Notes: generated by a model not told the origin, from the sequence alone. A DNA stretch of 64,000 nucleotides from Patiria miniata (GCF_015706575.1 NW_024037056.1:5221176-5285175), one strand, 5' to 3'; numbered from the stretch's first letter, positions 12,401-26,329 are shown. Made by a program: numbers and translations.

Positions 12401-15400
12401 TGTGGTACATAAATTCCCAATGTTTTATATGGTCATAACAGTTACAACTACGTGAAGTGCAAGTGTTCTTCATTAGTTATATTACCGAATATGCTATAAA
12501 CACCGCAAAAAAGATAGTCCACACTCGTTGGAGGGTTTACAATTTTAAATCTGATCTGTATATGATACTGTCATTTGTATAGACCTTTAGGAATGTTGTA
12601 AGCTATATTTTGATACCCTGCTTTCTACTAAAGACTGTAAATTGTAAAATATTGGCAATGGTTTATGAAAAACGATGCACTTTGAAAAGTTGCAAATTTA
12701 ATTTCTACTTGACATTGTGAAACTGCCCAATCGAATCAAATGAGGTCATTGTCGAAAAGTGTGCTTAATAACTGTCTGTATAAATGCTCCCAGCATGCTG
12801 GGGGGGGGGGGGGGGGGGGATCGCGCATGTTCCACTTGCAGTATTTTTTTATATATTTGCATTAAACTGTTTGCATGTTTTGTGTTGTAGTATTCACTTT
12901 CATCGCCATTGTTACTCTGACAGTTCTTCGGCCTTCAAGTTGAAAATCATTACCATTCCCATTTTGTTTATCATTCTGATTTCTAGACTCGCATATGCAG
13001 CTTTCACCATAGACTGCATACTGGAGAAAGCACAACCATCCGTCAAGCTTCATGTCATCTATGATATTGCCTGTACGCTCACTGCCCACTTCAAGGTGTG
13101 TTTTTAACTATACTTTAAACTAATTGTCCGATTTGTTTTATTTTTACTGTTGTCTGCTCGTTAGGTTTGTGAAAAATTGTAATCAGGCATGCATGTTTTT
13201 CTCGTATCTACTGATTTACTTGGGGTTTTTTTGCATCTCGTGAGTGCCTTTTTAAATTGAAAAATACTTTATAAAGTCTTATGTGGTTTGGAAATTCCTA
13301 ATTTTTTCCAAATTCCCAGTTTCATGCCTGGGTAATGAACAATGTGCATCATGTTACAGGTAACAAACCATTTCATATCCCACGTGTGTGTACACTAAAA
13401 GTTTTTATGTAACTCCCTTGATTTGTCACAAAGTTTATTTGCTTGAGTTTGTCTTTGCTTTTGTAGAAAAAAAAGGACAAGAAGCTTGAGCTGGATATGG
13501 CACTCCCTGTGTTCCATGCCTATGGGCACAAAATGGCTTGCCAGGTATGAATCCCAATGATGATTTAGTCATTGTTTGCAACAGTGATGCTCAACAGCAT
13601 AGTAATCGGGGAAAAAATATGTTATACTCCTTGATTAGTGCATGGTAACTTTTTGTTGCAATTAAAATTGATTGTGAAATGTTGTCATATTTTTTCCAAG
13701 TACATGTACTATTATCACCATTATAGTTAGATGTGTTCGTGATTTAAGATCAGTAGTTGATTAATTAACAGTAGTTAATTTGTTGTTCAAGTTTGTTCTT
13801 TGAAGAGCTAATAATTTGATGTATTTTATTCTACAATCATGTAGATAACAAGTTATGGTTTTGATATTTTTCATCATTCCATCAATCTCCCTACAGGTGG
13901 CATACAGCACCAGATGGCGCTGCGGTTACGGGCTGACAGATGGGGAGGTGATGGAGAGGCTCTGGTCCTACTTAAGGCGCTTCTCATCTATAACCAAGGA
14001 GATGACACCAGCCCATAGAGAAGACCTTCTTACAGATGCTCTTCTGCATTACAGCCGTCGGAAAAGAGCTGACATTGGTATGAGAACAGTTTTGGATCAA
14101 CTGCATCATCCAAAATTACCAATATCTTCACCTTTAAAGTTTTGATCATATAGCTTGAATCAATACGTGGAGTAGGGTTTCTAATTTTTTTTAACATATA
14201 GTTGTTTTGCACATACATGATTTTCAATTTCGATGCCTGGCAGCTGTTTGAATAGGTCAATGGTTTGCAAAAAAAAATATTCATGCCAACTACTGATATT
14301 TTTCACATCTCTCACAATGGTTTGTGTTGTATTGATGATGAGATTCGTGTTAACCCTGTCGGTTCATTCAAAATGCACACAGAGGCTTTACATAATTCTA
14401 TGGAATCAGGGAATGCATTGCCTATATGAAGGGAAAATACAACATAATTTTCAGAAATTGATGGATTTGGGAGATTAATATTTTACAGCAAATATTGTTA
14501 TACTGACTTGCTTGAAGTTTTGTGTTCGTAGATTCTAGGAAAACCAAGAAAAAAAAGTTACGTTCTTAAAAAAAATTACGTTCTTGTAGTCTGGTTCCCT
14601 GAACTTGAATTGAAATGAAGCAATTTACAGATGCCAAGGAATTGTAAGGTCAGGGAACCAGTGTAGAAGGCTTGTACCTATTCAAAGATGTGAAATTGAT
14701 TGCAAACAAAATTCAAACTAACTAAATATGGTAAATTGGGGGCAGTATTTGAAAAAAAGGCGCCGGTCGGCAGATCAGTGTTGGAAATTGATCCAAAAAT
14801 ACAACTTTTCTTGAAAATGTCAACTTTTCTTGAAAATGTCAGGACTGTCAGTCCAGTAAGGTATTCCATAATGATCTGGTATTTTTGTTTTTTGATGTTT
14901 GCAAATGTTGTATATTCCCTTTAATGTTCAAGTAAAAGGAAATGTGCTATCGCTGTCATGCATATTAGATGTTTGAAAAAATCAGAAAGGTGCTTATGGA
15001 AAATAGCGTGGGATTAGACATCGTCCGATAAATTTGACAATCAAGGAGAATTGTTTGCAACAACTTTTTACTGAACTTGAGAATATCAGCAATTACTTGT
15101 TTCTTTTTTTGTTTTTATATACATTTAGGCAGCAGCCTTGTACTTTTGATGGACAGAGCAGTTAGAGTTAAAGAGGATTCTAGCAAAGCACTTGAGGAAA
15201 TATGTAGTGACTGCGCAGGTAATCTATGTCTATGAAACTTACACTTGACACAATAAAATTAAAAAGAGTGTGAAGATATATAATTGACATGAATTACATT
15301 GCAAATGACCACTTATCAACAAACAAAACTAAAATGTTGATTGGTCAATTTCCTTTCACATTATATAGATAAATACATATAATTATGTGATACACATAGT

Positions 15401-18400
15401 CTCCAGTTTGATTTGTGTTTAATCTGGTACTTAAGAAATGGGTTCTGAAGAATATCATTTTTAGCAATGCATTGATACATGCAAATGCCTTGCTTTAGTT
15501 ACCCCATAACATGCCTTCTGAAGTTGTTTGGTTGAATTAGCAGAATTGTTCAATTTCCTGAAATAAAGATCATACATCGTATTCTACTTTTCCAGTGTCA
15601 CTTAAAGATATCAAGGATTGGAGGGAAGCAGAAAAGTGTCAAGTCGATGTCTCAAAGTCATCCACAAAAGGTATCAATCTATGTCATCACCATATTCATA
15701 GATTTCTCTGGTGGATTAATATTCTATTTTTAACCCCCAAAACAGAAACATGTAGATGTATGTACATCGCCATCATTAACAGAGTTTAAGGGCCATCAAA
15801 GTTACCCATCAGGTATACTAAATTTAAAATAACATGGATGTTGGCTTCCTCACTAAAAGTACGTTTTTGTGTAGTCTGGACTCTATTTGTTCTTTGTCTT
15901 GTGCAGGTCAAGTCCCATGGGAGGAAAAGTATGTGCAGAAACTGCTGCATTATGAACAGAGAAAGTAAGTGTTGTATTGTATGTACATCTTCAAGTGATG
16001 TACTTTGTACATGCTTGGGACTGCTATAATAGTAGTACTATAAATTAGAAAGTACATGTCTTTAGTGTCTGTAGTATTCGAATCATCACTCTCATACTTG
16101 AAAGTAGCTTGGATGTTCAGAAAATTTGTCAAGAAGTTAAACAGCAGATAAATCATCATGTGGTGATCAATAGAGTAATTATCAAGCTACACTACTGCCG
16201 TGTAACATGAAGTGGTTCTTGCATGTATGGCGGGTGTAGAATTTTGAAAAGAAATGAGATCCCCAAGTTGCAAGTAGCAAAGACTTTGTGTTTGAATGTT
16301 ACTTGTTATTTCTCTATTTGTGTGGACCTTTATACATGTAATTATTGGTATCCTTCGTACAGCAGTTCATTTTTCTTTTATTGTACATTTACAAGTTCCG
16401 TATTCTTCTCATTTGCACCTATTATATCAAAATTGAAGTTGTGGTCGGCAGATCATGTTCATACATGCATTCATGCATATGCACGCCTACAACTTTTTGC
16501 TGCCTTTGGCAAGGTTGGAAATAATAACAAAAGAGCAACTTAACTTTTGGAATAAGTCAACGAAATTCATTCTAGTTAATTGTAGCATGTTCCTTTTTTA
16601 TTTCGTTACATAGGGAACAACTGGCACTGTGTGATGATGACACCAGGGCTGGAATGCTTGCTGGCCAATGTCAAGAGTAGGTCTTAGTGTTCATTGCTTA
16701 ATTTAGTTGAGAGGGTTTTTCAGTTTATGCTTACTTAGGTTATTGTATTAAAATGTTCATCCAGTATACATCGTTATCATGTCTTAGTATCACACTTGAA
16801 TGATTCATGGAGGAAGGAACAAAAAAAGTCAGAACTCTAGTACTTGAAAGTGTTACCTGATCGTCACCGCCCATCTTGCCTTACAATTGTTTTTCTCAGA
16901 GGAGCAGTGACAAACCTTACTTATTATGCAGCATATAGGGAGGTTGATGGTTACCAACTAAAATGGCAGCAGTGATCATCAAGTACAAAGGGTGCTTGCG
17001 GTCATGCAATGAATGGTCCCGGCTTGTGGGCACAGTGCTTTAGCCATGGGCATTCCTGAGGGACTGGAATGTTAATAGTCAAATGTTAATAGTGCATGAG
17101 TTCTGACTCCTCCATGATTGACTAGACTACAATTTGTATAAATGTACTTGTAGTTTAACCTGCAGTACACAGATGGAGTATTTGCTGTCTGGCAATACAT
17201 GTTATCAAATCATACAAATTGATTTGAAGTTTGAGGTACCTTTTGGCCCAAGATGTTATTATGATAAATATAGATTTATTGAGAAATACCTGCTGGAATT
17301 TAATTCTTTGTTTTTATTTTGTGTGTTGGCATAGTACACAATAAGTGGAGGAAATGCAAACCACCTGTATTGGTGAAAATACATTGGCATGGAAAATCCC
17401 TTTAAATGCAGTCACCTTATTTTTTTGTTTGTTCTAGAAATGTTTATTGCACAACTCAGAATGGCATTTATATTACTCACACTTGTGATGGTAAATTACA
17501 TCCTAATATTTGTCTTTTTGGGAAAAGTATAACACTATATAAATTTTGAGAAAACAATTGTCGTTTTCAAACAAGGTTAGATCAGGATCTGAAGACCCTC
17601 GAGCAGAGGCATGGCATCCAGCGCTGGTGCAACGACAACCCTGCCTTCATAACCCACCTGGCAGTGATGAAGGGAAAGCAGCAGGTGGCACTCATCCAAA
17701 AGCTGTGGTCACATGCTGTTGAGTACACCTTTTTTTTGGACATGTCCAAAAAGTATTCAGGTATGGAACTCATAACATTGTTTACATATGAACGCAAAAC
17801 ATATCTAAAATTATAAGCCCTCATTCAAACATTCACAGACAGTTAAGAATTAAAATAATTGATTAGAGCAAGTGCATTAGACACTGTGACTCGTTAGACA
17901 GGCATGCACCTTTTCAGCTGATCAGCTGATTTCCTCTTTTTTGACCTCCCATGTGTGCCATTGAAAATACAAAAACACTTTACAAAGTCTGGGAAAAATT
18001 TGAATTTCCTCTTTTTTTGTGGTTTCCCAGTTGCATGCCTTGGTAGATAAACTCCAATTCTGCTTCATATTGTTACCCGATAATACCATACTAAATCATG
18101 TTGAGTCAAAGCATGACTGTAATCATATCCCTTTAAAGATCAATGTTGTTATTGATTTCGACCATACAGCTTATTTGATCGATCGCTTGACACAAACAGG
18201 GACCCAAGCTTAATTCTTTGATTGGAAAGGCTTTCATGAATTACTTTTCCAAATGTCATTGATTGCTGTACAGAGGGACAGTCTGTGGCCACCAGACTAA
18301 GTAAGCAGATACGGAAGTCTTCCAAAGCTTTGAGGAAACTGGTATCTGCTTACAACAGCTGTGACTTCACTACACCACCGTCGTCAACATCCCACAAAGA

Positions 18401-19941
18401 TGTGATTGACTTGACTTCACAGCTGTACACAAACTTGACGGTGACAAAACAGGTAGAATGAGGTTTTAGTACTTTGTTTAGTTTGATTGTTTGCTGTTTG
18501 ATTTACCTCGGTTTTGAATTTGTTAAGTGTTGTTTTGTGTTATTTTGATTCTTTCATTTTTATCCCCTGGCTTTTTAAACCAAAAGGGTGATATTGTGAT
18601 CGTTTCTTCCTTCTGTGCGTTTGTATGCCTAGTGCGTGAGTATGTAAACACAGGCAATCACGGACTAGGGACAAAAGAGTAGGGACACAAATAAAGGGTC
18701 CACGATTGACCGTTAGTGCAAGATTGAAATTCGTGTACAAAACCAATGAGAGCTGTTGCTAAAAGTTACAGGACAGACAAAGGAATGAGGATAAGGGACA
18801 ATGGGGGTCCGCGATTGCTGGTGTTTACAAATATGGGTGTGTCTGTATGTGTTATATTTTGGTTTTGTTTACTGTTTAGTGCTGTCATAAAATAAGTCTG
18901 TCTTCAAGCTCAACCAAACTTGGTGACAATAATAGTTGGGTGAAGGAGGGCTTCAGATGACCTGAGACATTTGAGTTCAGATTTCATCTAGGAGTTATAC
19001 ATGTGTATGAGGTCATTGGTTATGACGTTTTGGTTAGGTCAACTGAAAAGTGCTGTCATGTGAACTGTTGGACTTAAGTCTCAACCAACTGAAAAGTTAA
19101 CTGAAAAGTGTGCATACTAACCAACTCTATAAATACTGCCTGTGCCAGTGTGCCTTGGTGATGAGCAAATTTCAGTTACAGTATTTCTGTCATTTTGAAT
19201 AAACTTGGAAACTATGCAAGTATAATGATTGAGTTTTTGGGAGGTATTCTTGTCTCCTGCTACTAACAAAATTTTAATCTGCAGAAACCACTTTGTCCAG
19301 TACTTTCCTCTGGCCCTACTCTTTACACTTCAATGTGTTCTTTCAGATGGAAATTGGTCATGCATATTCTGCATATTACCAAGTTCAGAGAGCTGACACA
19401 TGTGTCATGTTAGTCGCTCTCAAACATGCACAGAGCCATGCATAATATATGGACATGTGTCCCAAAAATATTCATATCAATGCATCACTGATTCCCCTCT
19501 TCCATTTCTTTTTCCTTGGATTGAAAGGGTAGCACACCCATTCCCTCCTCAACACGGCGAAGAGCTGTCGATCTCATCAATTTGAGTGACCGGGCCAAGG
19601 AGGAGACTGCACTGGTTGAGAAGGAAATGGCTCGAGTTCTCCAATCAGTGTCAGACCGACACAACCAGTTGGTGGCACTCGTGAAAGATCTGCGCTCGGC
19701 TGAGGCTGATAGGGCTGAGGGCCTGCTGTTTTTAGTTGGGAATGCCATCCAAGAGCAAGAACAGCTGCACCTCAATCTGGAAAAGTGTTTTTCAAATTAT
19801 ATTCCCATATCATCTTGCACCCCATTTTTCAGGTCTACCATACTTTCAGCAATTTCTCCAGAACTTTCACCATCAGATGAGACTCCACTGTCTTCAGATT
19901 CTTCATCTGACGAAAGTGAGGATGAAGCTGTTAGTGATTGA
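6452..19941 (+). CDS. KDZ (Kyakuja-Dileera-Zisupton) family transposase, 17 coding exons
   Basis: Predicted cut-and-paste transposase of the giant element, about 880 residues. Exons: 6452-6586, 8747-9073, 9735-9837, 10353-10570, 11154-11276, 11424-11588, 11901-12037, 12987-13095, 13467-13544, 13897-14077, 15129-15218, 15596-15670, 15907-15964, 16614-16680, 17576-17760, 18274-18452, 19528-19941. All use GT-AG sites, and phases agree except around exon 14. The start is the ATG right after the 6451 acceptor. Residues about 110-148 form a CxC2-like cysteine cluster (CCSCG, CLDC, CIDC, HEDSNHLH). LWPASP lies near 212 and CPAC near 299. The catalytic set is D312 in LDANFGL, D429 in YDIAC, and E482 in GLTDGE followed by ERLWS; CRHG and FHAYGH also fit the family. 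A coiled-coil part (LDQDLKTLEQRHG) and an acidic serine-rich tail (SSDSSSDESEDEAVSD) follow. My model carries one base too many for an open frame, at the 3' end of exon 14, where TAG falls in frame at the splice border; this is damage, an assembly error or a misplaced boundary. The rest is open. Confidence 0.9.
7037..7527. mobile_element. Composite hairpin/MITE with TTATACAA ends
   Basis: Part one, 7037-7193, is a hairpin with arms of about 65 bp (ACGAATG..., CGATGG, GAATAATTTCAT, GTGACAGATTGAATGTTC and complements). Part two, 7193-7527, has ends TTATACAACACC and GGTGTTGTATAA. It is unclear whether this is one element or two adjacent ones. It lies in transposase leader DNA before exon 8747. 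Confidence 0.6.
7668..8535 (+). repeat. 145-bp tandem repeat with GGGGCAT-palindrome head
   Basis: It starts with the palindromic word ATGCCCC...GGGGCAT and a GGGT-rich simple repeat (about 7718-7790). Five units follow whose start word GTCAGCGCGATAACTTGAG recurs at 7806, 7951, 8096, 8241 and 8386, exactly every 145 bp. Each unit contains AAGGTCAAGGGTCAAGGTCA. The layout, a unique head plus a tandem core, resembles non-autonomous elements common in marine invertebrates. It does not code. Confidence 0.85.
9338..9608. mobile_element. MITE with GTTTATGGTGTAAATC ends, family F, copy 1
   Basis: GTTTATGGTGTAAATCAAGG on the left and its complement on the right (ending 9608). The interior repeats the theme GTGTACAAA-CCAA-GAGAGC-GTTGC twice, which also occurs in 18643-18828. 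Sits in a transposase intron. Confidence 0.6.
13184..13330. mobile_element. Short MITE, CAGGCATGCA ends, copy 1
   Basis: CAGGCATGCA at the left and CATGCCTG at the right. The interior shares ACTTTATAAAGTCT, GGAAATTCCT and TTCCCAGTT with 17899-18041. Intronic. Confidence 0.55.
14429..14924 (+). mobile_element. MITE family A, copy 2
   Basis: Ends AAGGGAAAATACAAC and GTTGTATATTCCCTTTAA. Interior AAAACCAAGAAAAA, TAGTCTGGTTCCCTGA, AAATTGGGGGCAGTATTTGA, and the short tandem ACTTTTCTTGAAAATGTCA. It lies in the intron between exons 13897-14077 and 15129-15218. Confidence 0.75.
16801..17120. mobile_element. Small inverted-repeat element in a transposase intron
   Basis: TGATTCATGGAGGA and GTCAGAACTC on the left are mirrored by GAGTTCTGACTCCTCCATGA on the right. 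Non-coding interior. Confidence 0.5.
17899..18041. mobile_element. Short MITE, CAGGCATGCA ends, copy 2
   Basis: Same ends and interior words as 13184-13330 (ACTTTACAAAGTCTGGG, TTTCCCAGTTGCATGCCT). Both copies lie in transposase introns. Confidence 0.55.
18643..18828. mobile_element. MITE family F, copy 2
   Basis: GTAAACACAGGCAATCACGG on the left and CCGCGATTGCTGGTGTTTAC on the right. The interior carries GTGTACAAAACCAATGAGAG, as in 9338-9608. Intronic. Confidence 0.6.
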
Positions 19942-22717
19942 TTTCTAAACTGAGCTGATATACTGACAACTCATCCATTTGGTTGATTTTGTGATTTTGT
20001 TATGTTTGTGTTTTTTGGTTTTAAAGGTCACTTTTGGAAGTCTTTACGCCAACATTCCAAATTCTTGTCAAAATCAGTCATATTAACTAATACAGAATTT
20101 GACCTAGCTACGTTATGTTATTTACGTTGAAACTGCTTGATATAATATTCTCATTTTAATCTACTTATGCATCAAAATGATCAAACATTGATAGCAGACT
20201 GTGTCGCCAAGAAATATGTTTAATGCAAGCCCGCATTACAGAAAACAGAGCATTTTCTTATTGGTCAGTATGTCAGGGCCAAAGTATGTCTTCAACGATG
20301 CTTGCTTTCTTTGAAAACACAATTACCTTCTATGCTGCAAGATATATATATGTATATATATAATGATGCCCCCTATTTTTGTACCTGTCCAGTATGACCT
20401 TTTTGTAAATAAGAACAGGTTTAATTCGCTGTCCATTGATCACAGTAATGGTATGTTTTGCTGAACATCAACATTAATCTTTATTGTGATACGTGGAATT
20501 TTGGGGTTTTTTTTACCGTGTATATGTCTAAAAGTATAATGGGAATAGGCCTAGTACATGAATGATTTGGATGAATATTTTGTTAACAGGTAGCGTATAC
20601 ACGTACAATGTCCTTACAAGTGCGACATGCAGAGCTTTGTTGAAAATATGGGGCTCCCTTTGGGTTTGATGATTTTTTGTCTCGTCCTCGATTTGTATTT
20701 TGAAGTACATGTATATACATGTATAAGTTAACCTTCCCTTTACTATGATTGTCTATTTTTTACGAAGAAATTAGATGTTAGCAAAGCTTGATCCAATCCT
20801 TCCAAAATCTGTGGCCGCATTGTGCTAGGATTTATGTTTTCATGAAAAGAAATTTCACACAGAATATTCTCATATCAAATATGCAATGTTCTTATATCAA
20901 ATATTCATTGAAAAAAATGAATAGGCCTTTTACATGAAACCATAAATACTAGCGCAATGCAGCCATACATTGTGGACGTTTTGGAAACACGGGTTATTTT
21001 GATTGAAATCATCAGTTGAACATTGTCTTTCCTATAAAGTAGACCTACAAGTACTTTCAGAAAGACTGCAAATGTGCAGTCTATTTTAATATTATTAAGT
21101 TCATTTTTATATAGACCAAGTATGTTTTGTTTCAATTGAATTAGGTGTATTCGTGCTGAACAGGAATCCTTCAATAAGCCAAGTCAACATTTCACTCATG
21201 CATGTGCAAACTCTCACAAACAATGCATTTTTGTTTGATAAATAAAGCATGTCCAAATGTTCCGTTGTTTAAGTTAATTCACTATAACAATTAAAACTAT
21301 TTATTCTCAGATGTCAAATTCATCCCTCTGCTTATCTATATGTGATTCATTATATCCTGACTAGGTGTTACAATTAAATTTAATAATGAAACAGAAACAA
21401 TTGTTCTTGAGAAATCTGTTCATGAACACGTGTGTTGCTGATGTATTGGGTACATGTACATTTTCACCTTGTATGTACAACATTTTAACAGACATTTGGG
21501 TCAATGTTCACATATTCATTTACTCAACGTGAATATGATAATGTTAAACGTTTACGGAGTATTTCTTTAGCAAGTTAGGCATATACCCGTGCGGCTATTT
21601 TATATACGAAATGTAAATAATAATTGACTTAAAATTCTTAAAGTGTCTTAACCTCTTATTTATGTCATAATTCAAGTGAACAATGCCTGGCCTTCATTTC
21701 TTATAATTGTACTGCCTTTAATGTTAACAGCTTACAAGTATCAAACAATAAGGAATTTGGATTGATAAGTTGTCATTGCTTCGGTATCAAGCTTGGTCTT
21801 CATATGAAAACAAATGTCGGAATTTCTGAGATAGTTCTGTGAATGTGAATCTCGTAATCAGGTGGTTAGTGATGTAAAGATTTAAGGACAAATACTTAAT
21901 ATTACGTAGAAGTTGTTATCATTTTTTTTATTTGTGAAATCAAATGAAAAAGTGCATATTAAATAGACAAATAAGGTCATCCTTTTATAGAATTATAACA
22001 AAAACCTGGGACACTCTGAGCAAACGCAGGGTTTGGCCAACTTGGCCAGCATTAATGTCCGTATATTGGTTACTTGTAGTTACTTCTTGTGCGTGCATAG
22101 TGGAAGATAACATGGAATAAAACTACTCTGCATGAAGTGATACTGGTGAACATGGCCTTAGTTTTTTAAAGTTCATTAGGTCATCGCGTCCGTAACAGTA
22201 ACTATAGGATTCCCCGTAAATCAGTGTATCTACTCGTGCAAAACTGTTATTGTCTGCAAACAAACTGACAAAACGAGGGGACGGAAAATGTTGCGAACAA
22301 AACCAACCGAACATCAACAAATTTGGATTTGAGATATTCAACTGGGCATTTATTTTGCCTAGCTTGATCATGTGGTCCGTTAACTCATTTATTAATTGAA
22401 GTATATCTTGCGCACGAACAGGTACCCGTCCCTGATAATCGATGGTGCCCCAGTCGACTCTGTCAACAAAGACGATACAATTATTGACTTAATTACAGTT
22501 GAAAATTTAGAATTGAAGCTCGATCGACTACATAAATTAATTATGATTTGAACATTCCCCGCTTTCAGGCTGAGCCTTGGTTCGTTCATGGTTCGTTATT
22601 TGCCAAAGTATAGAAAGTTTGGCCATTAGGCCCTATGATAAGCGCTTAGCAGGGGCGGATCTGGGGCGTGGGGGTCAACCCCCCCCCCCCCCCCTCCATA
22701 CAAAAAAAATGCAACTA

Positions 22718-23092
22718 AGGCCAAAAAAAATATTCGGTCTCTGGTCAGACCAAAGTTCCGGAATTGACGCGGCCACGCGGCTTTTTTTTTTATTTTGCTT
22801 TTTTTTTCTTTCTTCAAGCTTCGATTGTACAGACAAGGTGGGTACTATTTTGCTTTTTTGGTGTCCTCATGTACATTGGTGTCCTCCATAATTTGCCTTG
22901 GTGCTTTCGATCATTTGCCTTGGTGCAATTTCCCATTCCTTGGTGCTCTTTGGTAAAAATAATTGAGGAGGTGCGGAAATAGAGGGCGCTGTTGGAGCTA
23001 CCGCGGAACATTTTGGGAAAAAAAGATCGACGCGCATGCTTAAAATCGACGCGCGCGCTGACCAGAGACCGACTTATTTTTTTTTTTGGCCT
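22718..23092. mobile_element. MITE with AGGCCAAAA ends, family C
   Basis: AGGCCAAAAAAAATATTCGG and TCTCTGGTCAG at the left are mirrored by CTGACCAGAGACCGA and TTTTTTTGGCCT at the right. TA lies next to both ends. The outer motif is shared with families B and D, but the interior is unrelated. Confidence 0.75.
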
Positions 23093-24218
23093 AATAGAGA
23101 GAAAGAGAGACTTCAACTAGAGAGGAAAGGGAGGGATGGACAAAATTAATAGGGAAGTTCACGTTAGACCGTAGCCTGCTATGATTAGTTGCACATAAGA
23201 CTAAAAATTAAAAAGCGCCAGGACAGAAGAAAATGAGAGACAACCCTCGCGCGACCGGGAGGGGGATCGACGAGCGAGACGGGGTGGGCACGCGCGACGA
23301 GAAGAAAATGCACCCAAACCTATCGACCAGGGCGACACCCCCCCCCCCCTTCCTTCAGCCCTCACGTGTTTCGTCCCAAACATATAACAGTTTGATGTTA
23401 TTGCTCAGGATAGCCGATTCAATGACTCCAAACTCCGAGTCGATGATATTTTGTTTAGGATAATCTTTGCCCCCCCCCAAAAAAGAAAATGGTTAGATGG
23501 ATACTCGACTGAGAGTGCACCACAGAGCATGTAAAATCTAAAATTGTCACGAACTTGTCACAACTATAAAAATCAATATACATGTTACCAAATATTAATT
23601 TTAATATCCTCCTGTTTCCGTTCAAGAATCACTTTACGAAAGGACTGTTTACTGCCGAAGGCTTCTGTTCTGTTATTTCGTCGCGCGCCGGGGTTTGACA
23701 GAGCACTCACGCCTGTATGGCCGGCTGTATGCATAGTAATGACTGCCATACATTTACTATGTAAGAAAATAATGAATAAACAAATTAATAAATATATGAA
23801 TAAATAAATAAATAGAATAAACACCGACTAAAAGGATGCCTGGTGACTTATAGGCCTAAGCATCAGTAACGAGAAACGCACAGACACTACGATAAACTCG
23901 CAACAGTCTAGTCTGATTCGTTATCGACAGTGAAAGCTTTTATCCTGACACCTGGAGAACTGATACGGGAAACATTAATCTCTTCGATGTAGCATGCCTT
24001 TCAAACCGTTTAGATAACAGAATTAAGGCTAGTTAGTTCATTAAGTAATGATTTTGGATGACAACGAAGTGTAAATTTGACAGAAACAGTAAAAAGACTT
24101 GCACAAGTTTGCTGTTACAGGGCGCCCTCTCGCACTGTGTTGTTAGAAAATAATTCACGCACAATTATTTTAATGCGATAAAAATATCAATTAAATATAT
24201 CCTCTACTTTTTTTTCAG

Positions 24219-24395
24219 TATAATTGAGTTTATTTAACGGAGAAAATACCAGAGAAAACATAAGCGTTACAAACAAGTTTGATTTAATTACTTCATTTTT
24301 GGAAGAAAATTCCCCTCTGACGGAAACGAATCATGTTCCTATTGTGTCTTCCGAGTCTAGTTTCTCTTATCTGTGGCCTCAGTTCCAAATTATAG
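24219..24395 (+). other. Possible non-coding exon
   Basis: It is bounded by a strong acceptor (TTTTTTTTCAG, ending 24218) and a strong donor (ATAG|GTAAGG, 24395|24396). One frame is open without an ATG. None of the simple joins to the next exons stays in frame with the chromodomain protein, so it could only be an untranslated leader exon or a chance pair of sites. Confidence 0.25.
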
Positions 24396-26329
24396 GTAAG
24401 GTGGATCGGAGATGTTTGCCAAGGATAAAAAGATGAATCGCCATGTCAAACGTTGATATTGAGTTGTTGTAATATTGGTACTTAGCTCGCAATAATTAAC
24501 TAATGACTTATAAACAAATGTTTTTCGAATACGATGCCAAATTCATAATTTGCACCGCGCCGGGGACGCGTACGTCCGTCTTTATTATCTTATCTATACT
24601 TCATTTTCTTACTCGTAAACCGTGTAAAATCACGTCACGGGGTAATGTCTATTGTTAATGCTTAAGTTTTAGCCAAAAATGGCACTTTATGCAAAACAGG
24701 CATTGTGTTCAATTGGATAGGAAACTGTAATCGCACGCCGCCCCTAAAGCTTTCATAAACATTTACCGCCCACAGTATGTAAACTATAATATGTAAATTT
24801 TGCAGTCGGATAAAATCATGATCTCATTGTAAGCGAGTTTAACTTTTAAAGTGCCTTTTCTCACATGTTAAATGTGTTATTGGTGAAACCCTTTCTTATA
24901 ACTTATTGGCTGTTCATTTTCACGTCCAATACGCGTAGGCCCCATATACTATTGTCTGACAATGACCAGCAGGAATTGCGACGGTGAACAGTGTCAATGG
25001 AAAATTGTTGTATAGCACACACTCCCCCCCCCCCACACCTCTACATCCCCGGATGTGTCTACGTTGGAAAAAAAACATGTCCACCTCTCAGAACAGATGA
25101 AACTTGGGCACCCCGCCCTCATGACCCTACTCGCCCCCCCCCCCCCTTCCTGGTATGAGAATCACGACTGCGTCACTGGTCACTTTGTGTCTTTTTGTTC
25201 GACTTCATATAAGCAAAAATACAGACTACAGGAACTTAACAACTGAAATTTGTATTAGGTATAAATGTTGTTTAAATTTTGTATATTCAGAGAAAGCTGT
25301 ATTGAATTACTATTTCATGTTAATCAGCATCCAGGACACGTTTCATTCAGCCATTGAAACTACTTGATGTCACAAACCGTACCAACGGTACCCATTCTCG
25401 GATTTGCCGAATTACTTCACTTAAAGAAAAAACCCGGCATTTTTGGAAACAATGTTTTATTGTTTTCTTCGAAATGACACAGCATACCTGAAAGAAGCAT
25501 GAATAGCCTGTGGCGACCGATTCAGTTGGATAGAATTATTGGAAATTGGCATTTAATGTATTAAGCTGGATCCGTACTCATTTTAAGCCGGAGTACCAGT
25601 GAGAGTACCACCATGCAGTATGAAATTGTTATTGTTTAAAACCGGCAAATTTAGTGCCCTCATACCGTGCTGTCAATCAGTGTGACCGCTTTAAGTAGAT
25701 TTTGTTTTTTATCAGTCACACCTCTGGCGAGTGGGCTCAAATTTTGAGTTAAGCAGAGTTTGAGTTAGAAAATGCATTTTCTTTGCATTAAATTTCCCTG
25801 TAGTAAATTCAAGTGCGGTTCTACGAGGGGGGGGGGGGGGGGGGCAAAAACAGAAGCATCTTTTGTCTCCCCCCCCCCCAAAAAAAATCCATAAAAAATG
25901 GCAGTAGAAAATGTTAAAAGGTGATGTCACAAGCGAACGGCCTGCCTCCTAAAAAAATAGTCGGGAGAAGGATTGTCCGCTCCCCATCGAAAATATGAAA
26001 CGAGCCACACCCACTCCCCTGCCCACCGAGTGATTTTCTGAGTGTCCGGAGAAAAAAAAAAAGTTCTACATTTCGGCATGCCTACCTGCAAAATTTCTGG
26101 ATCCACGAACGAACAGCAGGTATAGTGTAATGTACTCTAATGACGTGCACAATCACATATGTGTCAATTTAACACACCCCCCCCCCCCCCGAAAAAAAAT
26201 AAGGAAAACAAAATATTTTTTAAGAAACGTATGATCAAACAGAATCGTGGTAGCAGGTTTTTGCTAAAGTTAGCATAATTTTGAAATGCAAATCTGGCCA
26301 CCTTGGTCACGTGACAGGAAACTTTTTTT

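Noticed and set aside
24224-24436. Frame beginning at a non-ATG codon
   Set aside because: Not joinable in frame to any neighbour. Kept only as a weak non-coding exon.
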